DNA from: Tubiluchus corallicola
Lineage: Eukaryota; Priapulida; Priapulimorpha; Priapulimorphida; Tubiluchidae
Direction: 5' to 3'
NCBI GenBank assembly: GCA_030141605.1
Contig: JAQGDQ010002416.1
Span: forward strand, 1 to 57,997
Length of the DNA stretch: 57,997 bases
The notes beneath the pieces were generated by a model that searched no databases, was not told the origin of the DNA, and saw only the letters and a list, made by a program, of their open reading frames with translations. Position numbers and translations under genes: made by a program. Shown in pieces: positions 27,049 through 34,815 of this stretch (position 1 is the stretch's first letter; the number at the start of each line of letters is the position of its first letter).

Positions 27049-28275
27049 GTGAAACCCTACCCCACATACAAGTCCACGAACCTACAATGGTTAGGCAATA
27101 TCCCTGAACATTGGGAAGTGAAAAAACTGAAGTATGCGTTTACTATTATTATGGGACAGTCTCCAAATTCTCAAGACTGTAATCAAAGCAAAAACGGAAT
27201 GCCTTTTTTACAAGGAAATGCAGAATTTGGAATATTTTTCCCTAAAGAGACTACTTGGTGTATAGCTCCTCCTAAAATATCAAGTATTAATAATGTTTTA
27301 CTTTCTGTCAGAGCTCCTATTGGTGCAATAAATATTTCTGATAAACAATACGGAATAGGAAGGGGACTTTGTGCATTGAAGGCAGATAACTATAAATTTC
27401 TATATTACCTCTTGCTTATTCTTAATGATGAGTTAAATAGTTTGGGTACAGGCTCTACCTTTACCGCAATTTCTACAGACCAAGTAAAAAACATACCCAT
27501 TCCCCTCCCACCCCTTGCAGAACAACAAAAAATAGCCAACTACCTTGACCAAAAAACAGCGGACATAGACACACTGATACAAAAGAAACAACAACTTATA
27601 CAACTGTATGAAGAAGAACGCCAAGCCCTTATCAACCAAGCCGTAACACAAGGCACAAACCCCAACACCCCACTAAAAGACAGCAGTGTAACGTGGCTCG
27701 GCAACATACCCAAACATTGGGAGGTGAAAAAACTGAAGTATGCGTTTACTATTATTATGGGACAGTCTCCAAATTCTCAAGACTGTAATCAAAGCAAAAA
27801 CGGAATGCCTTTTTTACAAGGAAATGCAGAATTTGGAATATTTTTCCCTAAAGAGACTACTTGGTGTATAGCTCCTCCTAAAATATCAAGTATTAATAAT
27901 GTTTTACTTTCTGTCAGAGCTCCTATTGGTGCAATAAATATTTCTGATAAACAATACGGAATAGGAAGGGGACTTTGTGCATTGAAGGCAGATAACTATA
28001 AATTTCTATATTACCTCTTGCTTATTCTTAATGATGAGTTAAATAGTTTGGGTACAGGCTCTACCTTTACCGCAATTTCTACAGACCAAGTAAAAAACAT
28101 ACCCATTCCCCTCCCGCCCCTTGCAGAACAAAAAGAAATAGTCAACCATATAGAACAAGAAAGCCAAAGGATAGATGAAAAAATAAACAAAGCACAACAG
28201 CACATTGCCTTGTTGGAAGAATACCGCACCGCACTCATCAGCGAGGTAGTAACAGGCAAAGTATGTGTAGTATAG
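27049..28275 (+). CDS. hsdS: Type I specificity subunit HsdS with two identical target-recognition domains
   Basis: 408-residue DNA-recognition subunit with a GTG start 3 bp after hsdM. It has two halves, each a target recognition domain plus a helical spacer. Residues about 24-154 and 226-356 are identical at protein level and come from DNA identical over 392 bp. The spacers differ: the first is QQKIANYLDQKTADIDTLIQ and the second QKEIVNHIEQESQRIDEKIN, and the segments before each half differ too (NLQWLGNIPEHWE against SVTWLGNIPKHWE). In normal HsdS each domain reads a different half-site, so here both halves of the bipartite target should be the same, giving a palindromic site. The duplicate sequence itself is intact. 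Confidence 0.96.
   Translation: MKPYPTYKSTNLQWLGNIPEHWEVKKLKYAFTIIMGQSPNSQDCNQSKNGMPFLQGNAEFGIFFPKETTWCIAPPKISSINNVLLSVRAPIGAINISDKQYGIGRGLCALKADNYKFLYYLLLILNDELNSLGTGSTFTAISTDQVKNIPIPLPPLAEQQKIANYLDQKTADIDTLIQKKQQLIQLYEEERQALINQAVTQGTNPNTPLKDSSVTWLGNIPKHWEVKKLKYAFTIIMGQSPNSQDCNQSKNGMPFLQGNAEFGIFFPKETTWCIAPPKISSINNVLLSVRAPIGAINISDKQYGIGRGLCALKADNYKFLYYLLLILNDELNSLGTGSTFTAISTDQVKNIPIPLPPLAEQKEIVNHIEQESQRIDEKINKAQQHIALLEEYRTALISEVVTGKVCVV
27118..27509 (+). repeat. Direct repeat copy 1 (hsdS target-recognition domain)
   Basis: 392 bp identical, by eye, to 27724-28115 (offset 606 bp, 202 codons). Identity starts after an A/G difference at 27117/27723 and ends at an A/G difference at 27510/28116. 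It codes for most of the first recognition domain. Confidence 0.95.
27724..28115 (+). repeat. Direct repeat copy 2 (hsdS target-recognition domain)
   Basis: Second copy of the 392-bp block at 27118-27509. The sequences flanking each copy inside hsdS differ, so the repeat is not a simple stutter of one stretch. The two copies could recombine with each other. Confidence 0.95.
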
Positions 28276-28302
28276 TATAAAACATTATAAGCCTTAAACA
28301 CA

Positions 28303-31287
28303 ATGAACGAAATTTTAAAAGAAAAAACATTTGAAGCAGCCATAGAAGAAAGCCTTATACAACAGGGAAGCTACCAGCATTTAGACGCATCGGGCTACAA
28401 CCCCGAGTTAGGACTATTCCCCCAAGCAGTAATAGACTTCTTCAAAACCAGTCAGCCCAAAGAGTGGCAACGTATTAGCCAGTTACACAGGGCTGATACC
28501 GAACAAAAAGTATTACACCGACTTACCCAACAACTCAACACACAAGGCAGTTTACACATACTACGACACGGCTTCAAAGACAATGGAGTAACATTCTCAA
28601 TGTCTTTTTCTCAACCCGAAACAAGCCTCAACCCCCAAACCCTCAAAGACTATGAGCAAAATCAACTTTGTGTTGTCCGCCAGTTAAAATACAGCCCACA
28701 CAACAACAAATCCGTAGATATGGTTTTAGTCCTCAACGGCATACCCATAGCAACACTGGAACTTAAAAACCAATTCACAGGGCAAAACGTAACACACGCC
28801 CAAAAGCAATTCAACACCACCCGTAGCCCCAAAGAGTTACTATTTAGTTTCAAAAAACGCACTTTGATACATTTTTCGGTAGATAGTGACGAGGTGTATA
28901 TGGCTACCAAACTACAAGGCAGCAGTACCCATTGGCTACCCTTCAACAAAGGCTACAACAACGGGGCTGGCAACCCACTCAACCCACAAGGCTATAAAAC
29001 AGCTTACCTATGGGAAGAGGTTTTACAAAAAGATAGCTTGTTGGAGATTGTGCATCGCTTTATGCACCTACAAGATGAACGGACAACATTAATCTTTCCC
29101 CGTTACCATCAATTAGACGTAGTACGCAGATTGATAAAAGATGTAAAACAGCAAAGAGCAGGAAAAAACTACCTCCTTCAGCACTCGGCAGGTAGTGGTA
29201 AGAGTAATTCTATAGCTTGGCTATCACATAGGCTTTCATCAGCACACGACCAAGACAACGAAAAGATATTTAACAGCATCATCGTTATTACAGATAGAAA
29301 AGTACTTGACCAACAATTACAAAACACCATATACCAGTTTGAACACGTAGCGGGTGTGGTACAATGTATAGAAAAAGACTCAACCCAATTAGCCAACGCT
29401 TTACAGTCGGGCAACGCAATCATTATTACCACCCTGCAAAAGTTTCCCTTTGTAATAGAAAAGGTAGGCAACTTACCCAACAGAAACTATGCTGTTGTCA
29501 TAGACGAAGCACATAGCTCGCAAGGAGGCGAAGCCCACAAAAATATGAAAGAGGTGCTAAGTGCCACCACCTTAGAAGAAGCAGAACAGATAGATAAAGA
29601 AACGCAACAAATCCCAGACTTAGAAGACGAGATAAACACCAATGTAGAAAAGGCTTGTAGCATAAGAGGGCAACAACCTAATATATCCTTTTTTGCCTTT
29701 ACAGCTACACCCAAATACAAAACCTTAGAAGTTTTTGGCAACAAAGAAAACGGTGAAAAAGCACAGCCCTTTCACCTATACGCAATGCGACAAGCCATAG
29801 AAGAAGGCTTTATCTTAGACGTGCTACAAAACTACACGACCTACAAAACTTACTTTGGAATAGCCAAAGCCATAGAAGACGACCCCAAGTTAGACAAAAA
29901 GAAAGGCTTGCGGGCTATAATGCGATTTTCCAGTTTGCACCCTTACAACATTGAGCAAAAAACAGCACTTATAGTAGAACACTTTAAAGCAACCACACTG
30001 CACAAAATAGAGGGCAAGGCTAAAGCTATGCTGATAACCCCCTCTCGCCTGCACGCCAAACGTTACTACGAAGCCTTTATAAAATACATAGCACAAAAAG
30101 GATACAACAACATAGGTACATTAGTAGCCTTCTCGGGCAAGGTGATAGATGAGAATTACCCCGATGGAGTGTCAGAACCACAATTGACAGGTTTTGGAGA
30201 AAAAGAGCTACCTACCCAATTTGAACAACCACATCATAAAATATTGATAGTAGCCGATAAATACCAAACAGGATTTGACCAACCACTACTGCACACTATG
30301 TATATAGACAAACCCTTAGCAAGTGTAAAAGCTGTGCAAACACTCTCAAGGCTCAATAGAACCCACAAAGGCAAAGAAGATACCTTTATCCTTGACTTTG
30401 CTAACGAAACAGAAGATATACAAGAAGCCTTTCAGCCCTATTATGAAAAGACCATTGTAAAAGAAGAAGTAGACCCTAACCACTTATACGACAAAAAACA
30501 ATGGCTTGACGACCAACAAATATACCTTGCCTCAGAAGTAGAAGCCTTTGCTAAAGTGTATTTCTCTACCAACTATAATTTGAACGACAAAAAGAAACAA
30601 AGAGAACTGTATGCCCTTTTAGACCCTGCCTTAGACAGATACAAAGCCATAGAAAGCGAAGAAGAGCGAGAGAAATTTAAAAAAGCCCTGAGAATGTGGA
30701 CAAACCTTTATGCTTTCATAGCACAAATAATGCCTTTTAAAGAACCCGACTTTGAAAAGTTTTACGCCTTTGCCAAAATACTACAAAAACGACTGCCCAA
30801 ACGCAGCCTTGCAGAAGCAATGAAACTTACAGACGAATTAGCATTAGAATATTACCGCCTACAAAAAATAGAAGAAACAAAAATAAAACTGGAAAAAGGA
30901 GAGGATGGAGCTTTAGACGGATTGGCAGAAACAGGACTAAAAACAGCTAAAGAAGAAAAATCACCCTTATCAGAATTGGTAGAGGTATTTAACGATACTT
31001 TTGGTAGAGAAATAAAAGAAAGCGACAAACTGTTTTTTGACCAAATAAAACTATCCCTTTTAAACAACGAAATATTAATGAAACAACGAGAGGCAAACAA
31101 TACAGAAAATTTCAAATTAGGGTTTGATAAACAATTTGACAATGCCGTTTTGGGTCGTGCAAAAGAAAACACCGAAATAGTAAACAAAATATTTGATAAC
31201 AATTCCACATTTAGGCAGGCTTTCAAGAATTTACTATTGAACGAAATATATAACGCACCTCAAAACCCTCCTGCTTCTGTAGATTAA
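28303..31287 (+). CDS. hsdR: Type I restriction endonuclease/translocase subunit HsdR
   Basis: DNA-translocating endonuclease subunit, 994 residues, full length. The N-terminal PD-(D/E)XK nuclease signature is DMVLVLNGIPIATLELKN (about 140-155). The motor has Walker A HSAGSGKSNSI (about 293-303), the Walker B/DEAH box VVIDEAHSSQ, motif III FFAFTATPK and motif VI VQTLSRLNRTHKG. It ends in a helical C-terminal domain for assembly with HsdM/HsdS. It starts 27 bp after hsdS in the same operon. All functional motifs are intact, so the system looks active, which makes correct methylation by the unusual HsdS essential. Confidence 0.96.
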   Translation: MNEILKEKTFEAAIEESLIQQGSYQHLDASGYNPELGLFPQAVIDFFKTSQPKEWQRISQLHRADTEQKVLHRLTQQLNTQGSLHILRHGFKDNGVTFSMSFSQPETSLNPQTLKDYEQNQLCVVRQLKYSPHNNKSVDMVLVLNGIPIATLELKNQFTGQNVTHAQKQFNTTRSPKELLFSFKKRTLIHFSVDSDEVYMATKLQGSSTHWLPFNKGYNNGAGNPLNPQGYKTAYLWEEVLQKDSLLEIVHRFMHLQDERTTLIFPRYHQLDVVRRLIKDVKQQRAGKNYLLQHSAGSGKSNSIAWLSHRLSSAHDQDNEKIFNSIIVITDRKVLDQQLQNTIYQFEHVAGVVQCIEKDSTQLANALQSGNAIIITTLQKFPFVIEKVGNLPNRNYAVVIDEAHSSQGGEAHKNMKEVLSATTLEEAEQIDKETQQIPDLEDEINTNVEKACSIRGQQPNISFFAFTATPKYKTLEVFGNKENGEKAQPFHLYAMRQAIEEGFILDVLQNYTTYKTYFGIAKAIEDDPKLDKKKGLRAIMRFSSLHPYNIEQKTALIVEHFKATTLHKIEGKAKAMLITPSRLHAKRYYEAFIKYIAQKGYNNIGTLVAFSGKVIDENYPDGVSEPQLTGFGEKELPTQFEQPHHKILIVADKYQTGFDQPLLHTMYIDKPLASVKAVQTLSRLNRTHKGKEDTFILDFANETEDIQEAFQPYYEKTIVKEEVDPNHLYDKKQWLDDQQIYLASEVEAFAKVYFSTNYNLNDKKKQRELYALLDPALDRYKAIESEEEREKFKKALRMWTNLYAFIAQIMPFKEPDFEKFYAFAKILQKRLPKRSLAEAMKLTDELALEYYRLQKIEETKIKLEKGEDGALDGLAETGLKTAKEEKSPLSELVEVFNDTFGREIKESDKLFFDQIKLSLLNNEILMKQREANNTENFKLGFDKQFDNAVLGRAKENTEIVNKIFDNNSTFRQAFKNLLLNEIYNAPQNPPASVD

Positions 31288-31619
31288 ATAATTTTTATCC
31301 TTTAGTTTTTAACTTTTAACTTAATATACTACATTTGCTACAACAACTTAAAACATAAAACTATATGACTTAAAAACACTATTTAAACATCATTTAAAAT
31401 AACAACATAATAAGCAATAGCTTATATTCTTGTTTGTAAAAACTGGTAATTTTTAATTCCCACAAGAATAGTAAGTATAGCAAGGGCTGTATTTATTTGT
31501 GGGAAGGGTATACCAGTACCTTACAAACGGATAAGTTACAGTTCCTTGCTTATTTTTTGTCCACACTTTTTTATCTTCTTTGGAACTGGGGAGAGTAAAA
31601 CTAAAACATTACTCTACTT
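31288..31619 (+). other. Non-coding stretch after hsdR with a candidate structured RNA (31442-31588)
   Basis: No gene. From 31442 there are nested pairings: outer stem ACTGGTA (31442-31448) with TACCAGT (31511-31517), inner stem TTCCCACAA (31457-31465) with TTGTGGGAA (31497-31505). Inside the inner loop, GCAAGG-G-CTGTA (31480-31491) can pair with TACAG-TT-CCTTGC (31537-31549). That downstream strand can instead pair, through CAGTTCC (31539-31545), with GGAACTG (31582-31588). The layout is either a pseudoknot or a two-state switch just before the small gene at 31620. I do not recognise it as a known RNA family. Confidence 0.45.
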
Positions 31620-31835
31620 ATGAAAAAAAAAGAAGAACATCCCCCCAACATTCAACTCCTTATCAAACTACTCTATGCACGAATAGCAGAAATTAACCTC
31701 TGCATAAAACAGACCTCCGACAACAAAACACAACGCTACCTACAAGAACTCAAAGACATTTACAAACTGGATATAGGCAACCTCACCTATTTTCTTACCC
31801 AATACATCATCATCAAACACAAAAAGAAACAATAA
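31620..31835 (+). CDS. Small hypothetical protein (71 aa)
   Basis: An open frame from ATG to stop, 71 residues, very Lys/Ile/Leu-rich, predicted all-helical (IQLLIKLLYARIAEINLCIK ... YLQELKDIYKLDIGNLTYFL) with a basic tail KHKKKQ. There is no signal peptide, no membrane segment and no known motif. It lies 20 bp before another small gene of similar size on the same strand, downstream of the structured region. Likely real from the tandem arrangement, but I do not recognise the family. Confidence 0.5.
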   Translation: MKKKEEHPPNIQLLIKLLYARIAEINLCIKQTSDNKTQRYLQELKDIYKLDIGNLTYFLTQYIIIKHKKKQ

Positions 31836-31855
31836 ACCCCTAAAACCCCTAACCT

Positions 31856-32077
31856 ATGAACCTCAAAAAAGAAATAAAACGAATAGATACTATTATAGAT
31901 TGTTTAGAATTTATATTACAACTACAAGAACGCTGTATATCCACCCAACCCTTACAAGGCCTTATAATGAAATACTTTATTGCAAACTATAAGCTAAATA
32001 CGGAGGAAATAGACGAACTTTTTGCACCCGATACACAATATTTGCTACAACTATATAAACAGGTAGAGAAGGAATAA
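31856..32077 (+). CDS. Small hypothetical protein (73 aa)
   Basis: 73 residues, ATG start, helical, acidic towards the C-terminus: MNLKKEIKRIDTIIDCLEFI, then LQERCISTQPLQGLIMKYFI and NTEEIDELFAPDTQYLLQLY. It is probably co-transcribed with the 71-aa gene 20 bp upstream. Both share a length and an amphipathic helical look but not obvious sequence. Function unknown; a small partner pair such as a toxin-antitoxin-like module is possible, but nothing in the sequence proves it. Confidence 0.5.
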   Translation: MNLKKEIKRIDTIIDCLEFILQLQERCISTQPLQGLIMKYFIANYKLNTEEIDELFAPDTQYLLQLYKQVEKE

Positions 32078-32089
32078 AAAATGTTTTAA

Positions 32090-32308
32090 AAAAATGCTTT
32101 ATATATATTTGTAAACTACAAAATAAACATAAAACTTGTAAAGCAAAAAAACACCGACTTTGATGCCTTAACATTGGAAGAACAAAAGAAAATACTAACA
32201 AACATCTTTGACAAAAACCAAATGTGCGTAAGCTACAGCGAAAGAGACGACAAAGTTTTCAACGTTACAGAAGAAGAGAAAAAACATAGCAAAGCATTTT
32301 ACAATTAA
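32090..32308 (+). pseudogene. C-terminal remnant of a lost gene (possibly a DNA methyltransferase)
   Basis: An open frame of 72 codons with no usable start: an in-frame TAA sits at 32087-32089 and the only Met is deep inside (MCVSYS). The tail reads TLEEQKKILTNIFDKNQ, then VSYSERDDKVFNVTEEEKKH, ending SKAFYN. A frameshifted relative of this tail lies at 33326-33422. It resembles, from memory and weakly, the C-terminal end of type III-style adenine methyltransferases, which are often followed by RhuM genes. It ends 6 bp before the RhuM gene, so the rest of the gene was probably deleted. Confidence 0.45.
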
Positions 32309-32314
32309 ACAACA

Positions 32315-33331
32315 ATGACAGATAAACCCGTAAAATATAGCGATGAACTAAGTGAATTTATACTATACACCACCCCCAATGGAGATGTAAGAGTAAATGT
32401 ATATATCCACAACGAGACAATATGGCTTACACAAAAGTCTATATCAGCATTATTTAATGTGGGCATTCCTGCAATTAGTAAACACTTAAATAATATTTTT
32501 GAAAGTGGAGAACTAAAGGAAAAGTCAGTTGTTTCCATTTTGGAAACAACTGCCTCCGATGGTAAAACCTATAATACAAAATTTTATAACCTTGATGCTA
32601 TCATTTCAGTAGGTTATAGAGTAAATAGCCAAAGAGCCACACAATTTAGAATATGGGCAACGCAAACATTAAAAGAGTATATCATAAAAGGCTTTGCTAT
32701 AGATGATGACAGACTAAAAAACAACTCTACTTTACTGGGCAAAGACTATTTTAAAGAACTATTAGAGAGAATACGTTCTATACGCACAAGTGAAAGACGT
32801 ATATACCAACAAATAACCGATATATTTAGAGAATGTAGTATAGACTATGATAAAAACTCAACAATAACAAAAAACTTCTATGCCAATGTTCAAAATAAAT
32901 TTCACTATGCTATACACGGAAATACTGCGGGAGAACTAATATACAAAAGAGTAGATAGCAAAAAAGATAATATGGGACTTAGAACTTGGAAGAACTCACC
33001 AGATGGAAGAATTTTGAAAAGCGATACCACCATAGCCAAAAATTATTTAAACGAAAAAGAGATTAAAAGATTAGAAAGAACAGTATCAGGCTATTTTGAT
33101 TATTTAGAAAACTTAGTAGAAAACAGAGTTACCCTTAAAATGGAAGACTTAAAAAAGAGTGTAAATAAGTTTCTAGACTTCAATGAGTATAAAATATTAG
33201 ATGGACTGGGTAAAATCTCCAAAGAGCAAGCAGATAGTAAAGCAAATAAAGAGTATGATGTATTTAACAAAACACAAAAGATAGTCTCAGACTTTGACAA
33301 AATGATAAAAAAGTTAAACAAAAAAACATAA
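32315..33331 (+). CDS. RhuM-family protein
   Basis: 338-residue RhuM-family protein. The N-terminal part (about 25-115) is a DNA-binding-like domain: IWLTQKSISALFNVGIPAIS, KHLNNIFESGEL, then YNLDAIISVGYRVNSQRATQFRIWATQTLKEY. The central part has FKELLERIRSIRTSERRIYQ, and a helical C-terminal domain follows. Such genes often sit inside restriction-modification and other defence islands in Bacteroidota; the biochemical role is unknown, and the name comes from a Salmonella island gene. ATG 32315, 6 bp after the upstream remnant. Confidence 0.88.
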   Translation: MTDKPVKYSDELSEFILYTTPNGDVRVNVYIHNETIWLTQKSISALFNVGIPAISKHLNNIFESGELKEKSVVSILETTASDGKTYNTKFYNLDAIISVGYRVNSQRATQFRIWATQTLKEYIIKGFAIDDDRLKNNSTLLGKDYFKELLERIRSIRTSERRIYQQITDIFRECSIDYDKNSTITKNFYANVQNKFHYAIHGNTAGELIYKRVDSKKDNMGLRTWKNSPDGRILKSDTTIAKNYLNEKEIKRLERTVSGYFDYLENLVENRVTLKMEDLKKSVNKFLDFNEYKILDGLGKISKEQADSKANKEYDVFNKTQKIVSDFDKMIKKLNKKT

Positions 33332-33422
33332 GCTATAACGAACGACACACTATTCAACATTACCCAAGAAGAGAAAAAACACAGCAAAGAGTTTTACTCG
33401 TTACCCAAAAACTCATAGCAGA
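33326..33422 (+). pseudogene. Second, frameshifted copy of the C-terminal remnant
   Basis: This stretch matches 32220-32305 closely at DNA level (for example AAGAAGAGAAAAAACA...AGCAAAG). It has lost two bases, so its frame breaks between SYNER and DTLFNITQEEKKHSKEFYSLPK. It begins at the very stop codon of the RhuM gene. The order [remnant-RhuM]-[remnant-RhuM fragment] points to an old tandem duplication followed by decay. Confidence 0.5.
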
Positions 33423-33792
33423 GCTATTTCAAAAGTCCAAATCTACCATCAACGAGCATATCAAAAATCTATTTCAAGAAGGAGAATTAGAAGAACTTTC
33501 AGTTGTTCGGAAATTCCGAACAACTGCCTCTGATGGCAAAGATTATGGCACTCTATATTACAACTTAGATGTTATCATTGCAGTAGGCTACAGAGTAAAA
33601 TCTCCACAGGGTATTCATTTTAGAAAATGGGCAACCCAGCGCTTAAAAGAATATATAGTCAAAGGCTTTGTAATAGATGATGAACGTTTAAAAAACCCTG
33701 ACTTTCCTTTTGACTATTTTGAAGAGCTATTAAAGCGAATACAAGATATTTTTATAGCATACAAAAAAGAGAAAGCTTTAAAGAGGAACTAA
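33400..33792 (+). pseudogene. Truncated second RhuM-family copy
   Basis: About 130 codons in one frame with no start: VTQKLIAELFQKSKSTINEH, YYNLDVIIAVGYRVKSPQG, HFRKWATQRLKEYIVKGF, DYFEELLKRIQDIF, then an abrupt divergent end KKEKALKRN. It aligns with the first half of the intact RhuM at 32315, but the first 30 or so residues and the whole C-terminal half are absent. It overlaps the decayed remnant at 33326-33422 in another frame, so a deletion joined the two. Non-functional. Confidence 0.75.
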
Positions 33793-34002
33793 GAAAGGTT
33801 TAGACACCAAACAACCTAATACATCAATAGTTTAAAAATAAAATACTGAAATTTGTTGAATTCTCGCTAATTTCAAAATACTCTATTATGTTCAAAAAAT
33901 TAGTAATTATTTAGCTCTTATTAAGCTCTCTGTTAATTAGTCATACTGCGGCTTGTAGCAGATTTTAGTAAATTTAGTAGTTTTTTCTTGGTCTTGCAAC
34001 CT

Positions 34003-34091
34003 CTCTTGTTAATGGATGTACTCTACGTTTCAGAAGATTTAACAAGTTTTTTTAGTAAAAAATCCTCTTGTTAATAGGTATACTCTACGTT
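34003..34091. repeat. Pair of 27-bp direct repeats
   Basis: 34003-34029 and 34065-34091 share CTCTTGTTAAT followed by a variable 5-base stretch and TACTCTACGTT, offset 62 bp with about three differences. The flanks also contain AACAAG, the complement of CTTGTT. Purpose unknown. Confidence 0.6.
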
Positions 34092-34236
34092 GTAAAAGAA
34101 ATTGCGTTTTTTATGATTGTTAAAGAAAAAAGGAAAATATCCCTATATTTCTAATAATTCTATCCTAAAAATAAAAACAGGAAGAGACATCAAAAAGAAC
34201 AACATTAACAAACAACTAACAAACGAAAAAACAAGA

Positions 34237-34362
34237 ATAATAGCAATAAACATAGTAGAAACAAGCACCTTAATAAGCAAAAAGGGCAAACAAAAAAACA
34301 GGCATAATAGCAATAAACATAGTAGAAACAAACACCCTTAATAAGCAAAAAGGGCAAACAAA
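34237..34362. repeat. Tandem direct repeat, two copies of about 58 bp
   Basis: ATAATAGCAATAAACATAGT begins at 34237 and again at 34304, and each copy runs on to AAAGGGCAAACAAA. The copies differ by one substitution and one inserted C. A shorter GGGCAAACAAA unit repeats just after the second copy. No matching spacers or CRISPR-like structure. Confidence 0.75.
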
Positions 34363-34600
34363 GGGCAAACAAAAAGAAAAAACAATAGGAAGAAAGAAAT
34401 ATTACAGAACCTATAATCTAAGAAAAATAAAAGTTTAGATACTTACAAAGTATTGTAGTATTAACAAATAGGAATGTTATTTTTTATTTAAGCTCTAATC
34501 AAACTACTTTAAATTATTTTAGTATTAAAAGTTCTACAAATAGAAAATATTGTAAGTAGAGAGAAATGCAATCAAAATTCGCCCCTATGCTCGCCCCTAT

Positions 34601-34640
34601 AAAGAAAAAATTCCTATAAGTATTTGTCTTACAGGAATTT
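34601..34640 (-). terminator. Intrinsic terminator of tRNA-Phe
   Basis: Read on the minus strand: AAATTCCTGTAAG, 7-base loop, CTTATAGGAATTT (one mismatch in a 13-bp stem), then TTTTTTCTTT. The hairpin starts 14 bases beyond the tRNA 3' end. Confidence 0.85.
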
Positions 34641-34654
34641 AATTTTCATTTATG

Positions 34655-34727
34655 TGGTACCACCTGGAATCGAACCAGGGACACAAGGATTTTCAGTCCT
34701 TTGCTCTACCAACTGAGCTATGGCACC
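34655..34727 (-). tRNA. tRNA-Phe (anticodon GAA)
   Basis: 73 nt on the minus strand. Acceptor GGTGCCA pairs with TGGTACC (one G-T pair), D-arm AGCTCAGTTGGTAGAGC, anticodon loop CTGAAAA with GAA, T-arm CCTGG-TTCGATT-CCAGG, discriminator A. The CCA end is not encoded (A is followed by CAT). Its 3' end faces the restriction/RhuM island, a usual site for integration of mobile DNA. Confidence 0.97.
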
Positions 34728-34815
34728 TCCTAAATTTTAGGCAAAGGTAAAAAAAGAATATAAAAAAAGAAAAAATAATGATTATTTTTACCTTTTATTT
34801 TTGAAAGAAAAAACA

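Larger units (their letters stand above)
33793..34607. other. Long gene-free stretch with direct repeats, right edge of the island
   Basis: About 800 bp of very AT-rich DNA without a credible gene; the short plus frame around 34117-34341 is low-complexity Lys/Asn/Ile. It contains two sets of direct repeats (annotated separately) and an 8-9 bp repeated motif CGCCCCTAT near 34580-34600. No transposase, terminal inverted repeats or copy of the tRNA 3' end was seen. It looks like decayed island DNA. Confidence 0.5.

Noticed and set aside
32315-33331. RhuM as a virulence factor
   Set aside because: The family name is historical; here the gene sits in a restriction island and nothing in the sequence indicates a pathogenic role.
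34117-34341. 74-codon plus frame
   Set aside because: Lys/Asn/Ile low complexity produced by A-rich repeats; it runs through the tandem repeat.
34237-34362. CRISPR-like array
   Set aside because: Only two copies, no unique spacers of regular length and no cas gene in the window.
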